Made by a program: the position numbers and the translations under genes. A model generated the notes under the pieces. It was not told the DNA's origin. It was given only the letters and a program-made list of their open reading frames with translations, and ran no database searches. A stretch of DNA of 21,590 nt from JBCCEV01 sp039030125 (lineage in GTDB: Bacteria; Pseudomonadota; Gammaproteobacteria; Ga0077536): assembly GCA_039030125.1 (NCBI GenBank), contig JBCCEV010000069.1, forward strand, positions 1 to 21,590, read 5' to 3'. Shown one piece after another: positions 1-6,872 of this stretch; within the stretch, counting starts at the first letter, position 1; the number at the start of each line of letters is the position of its first letter.

Positions 1-148
1 CGGTTGTTGCCTACCGCCGCCGCAAACATAATGCACCCAAAGATACTCATGCAAGATTGCCACGTCACAAGGATCCGAGACTCCCCAACAAACGCAACAT
101 GCAAAATACGCGTAGTCCCATGCACGGTACACGCAATGTTGCGGATTC
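1..148. other. Unassigned stretch upstream of the broken thiC
   Basis: No gene can be supported here. In the frame that continues into thiC there are stops at 29-31 (TAA) and 113-115 (TAG). The other two + frames are open, but their translations resemble nothing I recognise. At 141-160 the DNA would read as the ThiC stretch A-D-I-T-P-G-Y if one base were added after GAT at 144-146. So at least the last few bases are probably thiC in a shifted frame. Further upstream any ThiC likeness is too weak to call. This may be decayed thiC, or low-quality sequence at a contig edge. Confidence 0.5.
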
Positions 149-652
149 ACTCCCGGCTACGATCATATTTCTTCGGCGATCGGAGCCGCCATGATCGGTT
201 GGTACGGCACGGCCATGCTTTGCTACGTGACCCCCAAGGAACACCTGGGGCTCCCAAATAAAGAAGACGTTAAGGAAGGGATCATCGCCTACAAAATCGC
301 CGCGCACGCGGCGGACCTCGCGAAAGGGCACCCGGGCGCTCAAATTAGAGACAACGTGCTATCCAAGGCGCGGTTCGAATTTCGCTGGGAGGATCAATTC
401 AACGTGGGCCTCGATCCTGATCGCGCGCGCGATTTTCACGATGAAACCTTGCCAAAAGAAGGGCACAAAATCGCGCATTTTTGCTCGATGTGCGGACCAC
501 ATTTTTGTTCGATGAAGATCACGCAGGAGGTTCGCGACTACGCAGCGAAAAGCGGCATTGCGGATGAGAAGACGGCGGTGATGAAGGGAATGGAGGAAAA
601 AGCCGTTCAGTTTCGCAGCTCCGGCAGCGAGCTGTATCAATCAGAGAGCTGA
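149..652 (+). CDS. thiC: Phosphomethylpyrimidine synthase ThiC, C-terminal part only, frame broken at the 5' side
   Basis: ThiC is a radical-SAM enzyme that rearranges aminoimidazole ribotide to hydroxymethylpyrimidine phosphate in thiamine biosynthesis. The reading starts at T-P-G-Y-D-H-I (149-169) and runs through the family stretches IGAAMIGWYGTAMLCYVTPK, KIAAHAADLAKGHPGAQIRD and KARFEFRWEDQFN. It ends with the cluster motif C-S-M-C-G-P-H-F-C, the CX2CX4C that binds the [4Fe-4S] cluster. About 167 codons are present, where the whole enzyme is usually 600 or more. The N-terminal part cannot be in the window, and the frame is lost near base 147 with an in-frame TAG at 113-115. The first internal ATG is at 191, but starting there would remove the PGYDH motif, so it is not a natural start. 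The TGA (650-652) lies inside the 3' end of convergent dusA. It may be a pseudogene or a sequencing or assembly break. Confidence 0.9.
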   Translation, partial: TPGYDHISSAIGAAMIGWYGTAMLCYVTPKEHLGLPNKEDVKEGIIAYKIAAHAADLAKGHPGAQIRDNVLSKARFEFRWEDQFNVGLDPDRARDFHDETLPKEGHKIAHFCSMCGPHFCSMKITQEVRDYAAKSGIADEKTAVMKGMEEKAVQFRSSGSELYQSES

Positions 653-1657
653 CGGTAGCTCGTCGGTGGATAACTCGTCGGTGGCGCTGATCTGTTGCGC
701 AAGTTGGTAAGCCTTCGCGACATCTTGCAGGCGAGCTGAGTTAGGCAGGGTCGTCTCGGTGAGCAGGCGGCGCCACCGCTTGGCACCCGGGCGCCGGGCA
801 AAAAAATTCAGTAAATGTTTTGTCAGGCGATGAATTGGGGTTCCCCTCGATACTTCTTCGTGGATGTGGGCGAGGTATTGGTCAAGAACCTCCAAACGCG
901 AGGGTGGCGCAGCGGTATCGCCAAAAAAACGTTGATCGAATTGTGCGGCATCATAAGGTTCGTTGTAGAGCCACCGGCCAATCATGACGCCGGGTAACTC
1001 ATGGCGGTGGGTTTGGATTGCAGACTCACTATTCAGCCCGCCATTGAGCGTGAATCGACACCGCGGAAATTCGTCACGGAGGCGATAAACCCAATCGTAA
1101 TGCAGCGGTGGGATTTCCCGATTCTGTTTGGGGTTAAGACCCTTAAGCCAGGCTTTGCGGGCATGCACATGAAAAGTTTTGCATCCGGCTTGGTGGGTTG
1201 TAGCCACAAAATTTGCGACCCAGTCGTAATGGTCTAGTTCATCGACGCCGAGCCGCATTTTGATCGTCACCGGTACTGCGGCCGTTTCCCTCATCGCACG
1301 TATACAGTCGGCCACCAAATCTGGTGAGCGCATCAGACAGGCGCCGAAATTTCCCGACTGCACGCGATCGCTGGGGCAGCCGCAGTTAAGATTGATTTCG
1401 TCGTAGCCGAACTCACTGGCGGTCAAGCTGGCTTGCGCAAGTTTTTCTGCATCGCTGCCGCCGATCTGAACGGCGATAGGATGTTCACGGGGATCAAACT
1501 TTAGAAAGTGCTCGGCGTCGCCGTGCACGATCGCACCAAGCGGGATCATTTCCGTAAACAAAAATACGCGCTTGGATATCAAACGCATCAACAGTCGGAA
1601 ATGACGGTCAGTGCGCTGCATCATGGGTGCAAGCGCAAGGTACCAATCGTTATGCAT
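641..1657 (-). CDS. dusA: tRNA-dihydrouridine(20/20a) synthase DusA
   Basis: This flavoenzyme reduces uridine to dihydrouridine at positions 20/20a in the tRNA D-loop, using FMN and NADPH. It has the Dus TIM-barrel opening L-A-P-M-M-x-x-T-D-R-H-F-R. The catalytic cysteine is in NLNCGCPSDRVQSGNFGACL (Cys96 counted from the upstream GTG). The DusA-type stretches HVHARKAWLKGLNPKQNREI and FTLNGGLNS follow. About 338 residues is normal. I prefer the ATG at 1657-1655, with AGG five bases upstream. A GTG two codons earlier (1663-1661) has GAGG nine bases upstream and is a real alternative. Either start overlaps the mutH 3' end, so translation is probably coupled. The C-terminus carries a five-codon tandem duplication (TDELS-TDELP). 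The stop overlaps thiC tail to tail. The call is secure. Confidence 0.96.
   Translation of the reverse strand: MHNDWYLALAPMMQRTDRHFRLLMRLISKRVFLFTEMIPLGAIVHGDAEHFLKFDPREHPIAVQIGGSDAEKLAQASLTASEFGYDEINLNCGCPSDRVQSGNFGACLMRSPDLVADCIRAMRETAAVPVTIKMRLGVDELDHYDWVANFVATTHQAGCKTFHVHARKAWLKGLNPKQNREIPPLHYDWVYRLRDEFPRCRFTLNGGLNSESAIQTHRHELPGVMIGRWLYNEPYDAAQFDQRFFGDTAAPPSRLEVLDQYLAHIHEEVSRGTPIHRLTKHLLNFFARRPGAKRWRRLLTETTLPNSARLQDVAKAYQLAQQISATDELSTDELPSAL
646..661. other. Small inverted repeat over the thiC/dusA convergent stops
   Basis: GAGCT (646-650) and AGCTC (657-661) can pair around the six-base loop GACGGT, directly over the two convergent stop codons. With only five base pairs and no T-run on either side, it is too weak to call a terminator. 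It is the only hairpin I see at a junction where two operons meet head-on. Confidence 0.25.
659..684. repeat. Short tandem duplication, 15-bp period, in dusA 3' end
   Basis: CTCGTCGGTGG occurs at 659-669 and again at 674-684, a perfect 11-bp direct repeat at a 15-bp step. On the minus strand this gives the repeated residues T-D-E-L-S / T-D-E-L-P near the DusA C-terminus, outside the catalytic barrel. It looks like replication slippage of five codons that kept the frame. Confidence 0.8.
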
Positions 1658-2330
1658 TTGCACCTGCCAACACCTCGCTCGTCAACGAGGTTCGTAAATA
1701 GAACCCCCGCGGCAGGCTTCTCATGGCGAGGCCGTCTTCATCTCTACCGTGGGTAAGCTCGCTCGCATTCATGGCTTTGGGGCGGATTTGCAAGTAAGTA
1801 CCCAGGCGTGCATCGAGCGAACCGTAGTCGCCGCTCCCGACGATGTCCATGATCTCTTCCCAATCCTCTTGGAGGATGCTTGCTTGTGAGGTGCTGGGAC
1901 TCCAGAGGACTGGCGCGCCGATCCGCCGTTCTTCCAGGCGAGCAATGTTGCTGGCTTCGATCGGTACCCACAGAACACGGCGCAGTTTGCGCCACACCGT
2001 CGAATTCTCCCAGCGTTCGCTTGGGGGGGCGCGCAAGTTCAACGTTGAGACGAAGGTTGATTCCTTGGGACGACCGGTCGGCCCAATGGGAATGCTTTTG
2101 AGCTCGATAGCTAACTGCTCGAAATCGGCGACCGGCCGCGATCCAGCGGTAGCGCCGAGCGCAATTTCCAACAGCTCACCGGCCCAGCCTTTGGCGTTAC
2201 GCCCAGTTTTAGGCAGCGGGACGTTCACGGTGACGGCTAGCTCCGAGAGTGTGAGACCGCAGATCTGGCGGGCCCGATCGAGCAGTTCGGATTCCGTCTG
2301 GGGGGGTGCGCTCAATCCAAGGCGCTGCAC
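1650..2330 (-). CDS. mutH: DNA mismatch repair endonuclease MutH
   Basis: MutH is the methyl-directed nicking enzyme of mismatch repair. When activated by MutS-MutL at a mismatch it cuts the unmethylated strand at hemimethylated GATC. The 226 residues match the usual length and align well with E. coli MutH: the N-terminal P-P-x-T-E-x-x-L-L, GWAGELLEIALGA, the catalytic D-X6-E-X-K (D69, E76, K78; E. coli D70, E77, K79), RRVLWVPIE, APVLWSPS, ILQEDWEEIMD, YLQIRPKAMN and the closing LPRGFYLRTSLTS. The start is GTG (2330-2328), 19 bases inside the 3' end of glnD, with only a weak GGAA upstream. This implies coupling to glnD translation. Its TAA lies inside the start of dusA. A Dam methylase should exist elsewhere in the genome. 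Confidence 0.96.
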   Translation of the reverse strand: MQRLGLSAPPQTESELLDRARQICGLTLSELAVTVNVPLPKTGRNAKGWAGELLEIALGATAGSRPVADFEQLAIELKSIPIGPTGRPKESTFVSTLNLRAPPSERWENSTVWRKLRRVLWVPIEASNIARLEERRIGAPVLWSPSTSQASILQEDWEEIMDIVGSGDYGSLDARLGTYLQIRPKAMNASELTHGRDEDGLAMRSLPRGFYLRTSLTSEVLAGANA

Positions 2331-4966
2331 AGGTGTTCCGCAAGCGCGCGTTGACGATCGGGGTCTGTGAATGCAGAGCCATCGGCATCAGTAATAAAGA
2401 AGTAGTCTTCCACCCGCTCCCCAACGGTGCCGATCCGGGCATCTTGCAGCCGGATCCCGAAGGTTTGTAAGGCGTGACCCACGATTGATAAAACGCCCGG
2501 ACGGTCGGCTGCGGTTAGCTCCATGATCGTCCGTTCGCCATGCTGGTCACTATCAAAATTAACGGTCGACTTGACCGAAAACTGCTTCAAGCGGCGTCTT
2601 GTGCCGAGCGACGCTGATACGCTGCGGACCTCGCCTGCTAACAACGCATCCGTTATCGCCGTGACCACTTTGTCGCAATCCTCTTCTTTCAAGGTGGTGC
2701 CATCGTTGGGATTTAATATCACGTAAGTGTCCAGAGCCATGCCGTCGTCATTGGTAATGATGCGAGCGTCTTGAATGTTGTAATGCATGCGGTCGATGGC
2801 TGACGCCGTGACCGCAAAGAGATTAGGCATGTCTTCGACATAGACGAGAACCGCGGTACAGCCGCGGGCTGGAAAAGTCTTGGCGGCGACTAAGGGCGTT
2901 ACGCCGGTGGCTCGCGCCGCGATTATGGTTTGCGTATGCCAAGCGATTTCTTCGGCCCGATGGCGTAAAAAATAATCGCGATCGAAGGTGGCCCACAACT
3001 CGTCGAGCTTGCCATGCGCGATACCTGTACCGGCCAGATGGGCTTGTGCCTCGCTTCTAACGGCCAACAGCCGGTCCTCTTGTTCAAGAACAGCCGCGCC
3101 GCCGCGCCTAAAATAGCGCAAAGTCGCGCGGTATAGCTCAGAGAGCAAGGTCGCTTTCCAACTCGTCCAGAGTTCCGGGTTGGTCGCTCGAATGTCCGCT
3201 ATCGTCAGTAAATAAAGGTAGTTCAGATGCATCTGATCGCCGACGCGATTGGCGAATTCGGCGACGACCTTGGGATCCTGGATATCACGCTTCTGGGCGG
3301 TCGCCGACATGAGCAAGTGGTTTCTTACCAACCAAGCGACCACATCGCCATCGAAATCGCTCAGGTCGTGGCGGCGGCAGAACCGAATGGCGTCTTCGGC
3401 CCCAACTTCCGAATGATCACCGCCGCGTCCTTTGGCAATATCGTGGAACAGGCCCCCTAAGTACAGCAGCTCGGGTTTTGGTAGCTTGCCCACCACCTCT
3501 TCCACATGAGGTGGGAAGGGCTCATGTGCTTTCGGAACCCAAAACCGCCGCAGGTTGCGGATCAGAAATAAGGTGTGCTCATCGACCGTGTAGATGTGAT
3601 AGAGGTCGAACTGCATCAGCCCTGTGACGTGGGCGAATTCAGTCAAATAGGCGCCTAGCACGCCGTAGCGATGCATACGACGCAAGGTCGCGGTGATCCC
3701 CCTTGGCTGTCGGATGATCTCCAGGAATAAACTGCGGCAGGCAATGTTGTCGCGAAAATCGTCGTCGATGACATACAGGTGCGCGCGAATTTGGCGAATG
3801 GTTTCGGCGCTGATCCCGACGATGTCGTCGCGCTGTTGCACGAGCAGAAATATCTCTAGCAGCGCGGAGGGCGTTCGTTTGAATACTTTGGGGCTGGTGG
3901 TTTCGATATTGTTTTGGCGCATTTGGAAACGGCGATTTATGCGCTGTATTTGGGCGTCCTCGGTGGTGCCAAAGTGATCCTTCAAAATATCGAGAAGCAT
4001 TTCGTTGAGGCTCGCGAGATCGCGGATCGTCTGGTAGAAGCGGCGCATCAATTGTTCAACGCCGCGATTGCCTTCCGAGTCGGTATATCCCAAAACACTG
4101 GCGATATTTTTTTGGTATTCGAAGAGTAAACGGTCCTCGGGACGGCCGACGCTAAAATGTAGAGCGCAGCGGATCGCCCACAAGAAGTCCCTATCAGCGA
4201 GTAGAGACTTATGCTCCGTCGCGGTTAGGAGCCCTTCATTCAAGAGGGTTTCAAGCGTCGCTCCCTTGAACAAGCTTTTTGCCACCCAAATCAAATTATG
4301 GAGGTCGCGCAAGCCTCCCGGGCTTTCTTTCAGGTTGGGTTCAAGTTTCTGCAGTGCGTTGTCATATTTTGAGTGTCGCAACTCCTGCTCACCAACCTTG
4401 GCGGCGAAAAATCGTTGTCCTGGCCACAGCTTTGTTACGTCAATTTGGGATTCCGTTGCGTCGAAAAGCGTTCGCTGGCCGATCAGAAACCTTGCTTCAA
4501 GTAAGTTCGTCATGATGGTCAGGTCGTTGCTGGCTTCGCTTTCGCACTCGGCAGGGGTCCGCACTGCGTGACCGAGTTTGAGCCCGACATCCCATAACAA
4601 CCGCAACCAATTCTCTAGCTGTTCACGGTCCTCGCCTGTGGTGCTTTCATCGACCAGGATCGCAATATCGATATCGGAATGCGGATGCAATTCGGCGCGC
4701 CCGTAGCCGCCAACTGCGGCCAGAGTCAAAGCTCGATCGTTTAATCCGAACATGGTCCAAGTGCTGCGCAGCAGAACGTCCAACATCTCCGTGCGCCGCC
4801 GCACGGTCGCAGTGGCGTCTAGGGATTGATGAAAATCCGCAGCTAGCCGCTCATCGAATGACTTAATGTAGTATTTGAGTTCGGCCAGCGGCGCGCTCTG
4901 TGGGTCAGAAACCTCGACGGCGCATAATGCTTCGAGATTTGGCGCTTCTTGGAGATCGCTTGCCAA
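2312..4966 (-). CDS. glnD: Bifunctional uridylyltransferase / uridylyl-removing enzyme GlnD
   Basis: GlnD is the cell's nitrogen sensor. It adds UMP to PII protein (GlnB/GlnK) when glutamine is low and removes it when glutamine is high, so controlling glutamine synthetase and Ntr genes. The 884 residues are close to E. coli's 890. Domain order is: nucleotidyltransferase with GGYGRAELHPHSDIDI (86-101; metal-binding D98 and D100); linker and helical region with ESPGGLRDLHN; HD hydrolase domain with FHDIAKGRGGDHS (H508, D509); and two C-terminal ACT domains (about 704-785 and 812-884) that bind glutamine. The start is TTG (4966-4964). Its Shine-Dalgarno TAAGG overlaps the map stop codon, leaving only three bases before TTG, a tight spacing. 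No other start codon fits nearby. It lies six bases after map and its end overlaps mutH. Confidence 0.97.
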   Translation of the reverse strand: MASDLQEAPNLEALCAVEVSDPQSAPLAELKYYIKSFDERLAADFHQSLDATATVRRRTEMLDVLLRSTWTMFGLNDRALTLAAVGGYGRAELHPHSDIDIAILVDESTTGEDREQLENWLRLLWDVGLKLGHAVRTPAECESEASNDLTIMTNLLEARFLIGQRTLFDATESQIDVTKLWPGQRFFAAKVGEQELRHSKYDNALQKLEPNLKESPGGLRDLHNLIWVAKSLFKGATLETLLNEGLLTATEHKSLLADRDFLWAIRCALHFSVGRPEDRLLFEYQKNIASVLGYTDSEGNRGVEQLMRRFYQTIRDLASLNEMLLDILKDHFGTTEDAQIQRINRRFQMRQNNIETTSPKVFKRTPSALLEIFLLVQQRDDIVGISAETIRQIRAHLYVIDDDFRDNIACRSLFLEIIRQPRGITATLRRMHRYGVLGAYLTEFAHVTGLMQFDLYHIYTVDEHTLFLIRNLRRFWVPKAHEPFPPHVEEVVGKLPKPELLYLGGLFHDIAKGRGGDHSEVGAEDAIRFCRRHDLSDFDGDVVAWLVRNHLLMSATAQKRDIQDPKVVAEFANRVGDQMHLNYLYLLTIADIRATNPELWTSWKATLLSELYRATLRYFRRGGAAVLEQEDRLLAVRSEAQAHLAGTGIAHGKLDELWATFDRDYFLRHRAEEIAWHTQTIIAARATGVTPLVAAKTFPARGCTAVLVYVEDMPNLFAVTASAIDRMHYNIQDARIITNDDGMALDTYVILNPNDGTTLKEEDCDKVVTAITDALLAGEVRSVSASLGTRRRLKQFSVKSTVNFDSDQHGERTIMELTAADRPGVLSIVGHALQTFGIRLQDARIGTVGERVEDYFFITDADGSAFTDPDRQRALAEHLCSALD

Positions 4967-4972
4967 AGGACC

Positions 4973-5752
4973 TTAGGCCGCCTGGTTGAACTGCTCTTCT
5001 TGGCGGGCGGTGAGAACTTCGTGTCCCGCTCGCGTCACCAGTATGGTGTGTTCCCACTGCGCTGAGAGGCTGCGGTCCTTGGTGACCACGGTCCAGTTAT
5101 CTGCCAGAAGTTTCACGTGCCTCTTACCGACATTGATCATTGGTTCAATGGTGAATGTCATGCCCTCGCGTAATTCGTAGCCTGTCGCTGGCTGTCCGTA
5201 ATGCAGCACCTGCGGTTCTTCATGAAATTGCCGTCCGATCCCGTGACCACAATACTCTCGAACCACGGAATAATTGCGGCCTTCGGCCAGCGCTTGAATC
5301 CGCGCACCGATATCGCCCAGCCGGACGCCGGGTTTCACCATACTGATCCCTTCAAGCAAACAATCGTAGGCTGTGTCTATCAAGCGCTTGGCTTTGATCG
5401 ATGGTTCACCAACGCTGAACATTTTGCTCGTATCGCCGTGGAATCCATCTTTGATTACGGTGATGTCGACGTTTACCACATCACCGTTCTTCAACCGCTT
5501 ATGACTCGGGATCCCATGGCACACGACGTGATTGACCGACGTGCAAATTGATTTCGGAAAACCGCGATAATTCAGAGGTGCCGGGACCGCGTTCAGGTCT
5601 TCGGTAATGAACGCGTGACAGATTTGATCCAGCTCCTCGGTGGTCACGCCGGGCTGGATGTGCGATTCGATCATTTCCAAAACGCTGGCGGCTAAGCGAC
5701 CGGCATTGCGCATTAGCTCGATCTCAGTTTCGTTTTTGATGGTTACGGCCAC
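4973..5752 (-). CDS. map: Type I methionine aminopeptidase
   Basis: Map removes the initiator methionine from nascent cytosolic proteins when the second residue is small. The family pitta-bread fold is recognisable from LNYRGFPKSICTSVNHVVCH, the metal ligands in V-D-I-T (first Asp) and D-G-F-H-G-D-T-S (second Asp), Y-C-G-H-G-I-G (His), TIEPMI (Glu) and Q-W-E-H-T (last Glu). I choose the GTG at 5752-5750, giving 259 residues and an N-terminus M-A-V-T-I-K-N that matches E. coli M-A-I-S-I-K in length. A GTG three codons upstream (5761-5759) is also possible. Neither has a clear ribosome binding site. The gene is divergent from rpsB, the standard gammaproteobacterial arrangement, and leads the map-glnD-mutH-dusA unit. 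Confidence 0.97.
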   Translation of the reverse strand: MAVTIKNETEIELMRNAGRLAASVLEMIESHIQPGVTTEELDQICHAFITEDLNAVPAPLNYRGFPKSICTSVNHVVCHGIPSHKRLKNGDVVNVDITVIKDGFHGDTSKMFSVGEPSIKAKRLIDTAYDCLLEGISMVKPGVRLGDIGARIQALAEGRNYSVVREYCGHGIGRQFHEEPQVLHYGQPATGYELREGMTFTIEPMINVGKRHVKLLADNWTVVTKDRSLSAQWEHTILVTRAGHEVLTARQEEQFNQAA

Positions 5753-5780
5753 GAAAGTCACACAAGGGTTCTACCAGCGC

Positions 5781-5786
5781 ATTATC
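5781..5786 (-). promoter_or_regulatory. Possible -10 element for map
   Basis: On the minus strand these bases read GATAAT, one mismatch from TATAAT, about 20-30 bases before the two candidate GTG starts of map. No good -35 hexamer lies 16-18 bases upstream. If used, the transcript would have a very short leader of roughly 10-25 bases, which fits the absence of a clear ribosome binding site. This is inferred from position and match only. Confidence 0.3.
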
Positions 5787-5826
5787 GCAAATGGGGCAAC
5801 CAAAAATACGATTTTCAGGTTTCTGT

Positions 5827-5863
5827 TTGCCCGATTCCGTGTTCGCGCCGATTATGGTATAAA
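5827..5863 (+). promoter_or_regulatory. Candidate rpsB promoter with GC-rich discriminator
   Basis: Two overlapping sigma-70-like readings fit: TTGCCC (5827-5832) with GATTAT (5850-5855) at a 17-base spacer, or TTCCGT (5835-5840) with TATAAA (5858-5863) at 17 bases. The bases right after TATAAA are GCGCGCC. A GC-rich discriminator of that kind is characteristic of ribosomal and other promoters under negative stringent (ppGpp) control. It would leave a leader of about 125 bases before rpsB. Confidence 0.45.
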
Positions 5864-5869
5864 GCGCGC

Positions 5870-5997
5870 CGCCGGCTAGTTGTCGGCATCAATCAACTAA
5901 ATCCGCACACTTGCCGTCACGGTTGCGTGGGTGTCTGACCTTGGGGTTGGATTCGTAGCTGGGGCAGGTGGAGGCTTAACCCAATCTAGGAGACAAC
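5870..5997 (+). promoter_or_regulatory. Structured rpsB 5' leader, probable S2 autoregulatory region
   Basis: About 125 bases of non-coding leader precede rpsB. Two pairings are visible: TAGTTG (5877-5882) with CAACTA (5894-5899), and TTGGGGTT (5941-5948) with AACCCAA (5978-5984) with one bulged G. The second closes just before the AGGAG ribosome binding site (5988-5992), five bases from the ATG. In gammaproteobacteria the rpsB-tsf mRNA is known to be repressed by S2 binding to a conserved leader structure. Position and folding fit that role. I did not confirm the match to the known motif. Confidence 0.5.
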
Positions 5998-6870
5998 ATG
6001 ACTGACGTCAGCATGCGCCAAATGCTGGAGGCGGGTGTGCACTTCGGCCACCAAACGCGATTCTGGCACCCCAAAATGGCTCCCTATATTTTCGGGGAGC
6101 GCAACAAAATCCATATTATTAATCTTGAGCGCACCTTGCCGCTGTTCAACGAGGCGGTGAATTTCGTTTCGCGCCTCGCGGCCAAACGCGGTCGCATCCT
6201 CTTCGTTGGCACCAAGCGGGCGGCGCAAGAGGCGGTGATGCGCGAGGCGATCCGCTGCGGGATGCCTTACGTCAATCGTCGCTGGTTGGGAGGGATGCTC
6301 ACCAATTACAAGACCGTGAAGCAATCGATTGCACGAATGAAAGAGCTTGAAGAGGCCTTAGAAGGCGATGCGCTGGAACGTTTGTCCAAGAAGGAGAGGC
6401 TTCGCCTACGCCGAGAATTCGACAAGCTTAATCAGGGGCTTGGCGGCATCAAGGACATGGGCGGGTTGCCAGACGCGCTGTTCATCGTGGATGTCGGTCA
6501 CGAGCGGATCGCGGTCAGCGAAGCGGTAAAGCTCAACATTCCAATTATCGGCGTTGTCGATACCAATCACGCGCCTGATGGTGTGGATTACGTTATCCCC
6601 GGCAATGATGATGCGATTCGCTCGATAAATCTGTATACCGAAGCGGTCGCGAACGCCGTTTTAGATGGGCGTTTGATGGTCTCGGAAGCAGCCGAAGGTG
6701 CGGCAGACGATTTTGTCGAGCTTGATGAGAGCGGCGAGCCGATGGTTCAAGCGACCAGCACCGAGCCCCCCGCCGAAGAAGCACCAGAGCAACCCGCTGC
6801 CGCCGAGACCGCACCAGCGGAGGCCGCACCGGCCGAGGCGGGTGGCGGCGACACCAAGGAGGGAGAATAG
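5998..6870 (+). CDS. rpsB: 30S ribosomal protein S2, with long acidic Ala/Pro tail
   Basis: S2 binds late in 30S assembly at the head-body junction near S1, and is needed for S1 recruitment. The S2 signatures are clear: M-R-Q-M-L-E-A-G-V-H-F-G-H-Q-T-R-F-W (6-23), WLGGMLTNYKTV (96-107), LPDALFIVDVGHERIAVSEA (157-176) and the region around PIIGVVDTNH. The 290 residues exceed E. coli's 241. The excess is a tail from about residue 245, rich in Glu, Ala and Pro with P-A-E-A-A-P-A-E-A repeats. The start is ATG with a strong AGGAG five bases upstream. tsf follows after two bases, so the EF-Ts ribosome binding site (GGAGGG) lies inside the end of this gene. Confidence 0.98.
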   Translation: MTDVSMRQMLEAGVHFGHQTRFWHPKMAPYIFGERNKIHIINLERTLPLFNEAVNFVSRLAAKRGRILFVGTKRAAQEAVMREAIRCGMPYVNRRWLGGMLTNYKTVKQSIARMKELEEALEGDALERLSKKERLRLRREFDKLNQGLGGIKDMGGLPDALFIVDVGHERIAVSEAVKLNIPIIGVVDTNHAPDGVDYVIPGNDDAIRSINLYTEAVANAVLDGRLMVSEAAEGAADDFVELDESGEPMVQATSTEPPAEEAPEQPAAAETAPAEAAPAEAGGGDTKEGE

Positions 6871-6872
6871 CC

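Noticed and set aside
4..261. Open + strand frame of 85 codons at the left edge
   Set aside because: It runs across the ThiC frame in another phase, resembles no protein and has an unlikely composition rich in Arg, His and Cys.
1843..2370. Long + strand open frame (175 codons) opposite mutH
   Set aside because: It lies antisense to a complete, well-conserved MutH and has low-complexity Ser/Arg-rich content typical of the reverse strand of GC-rich genes.
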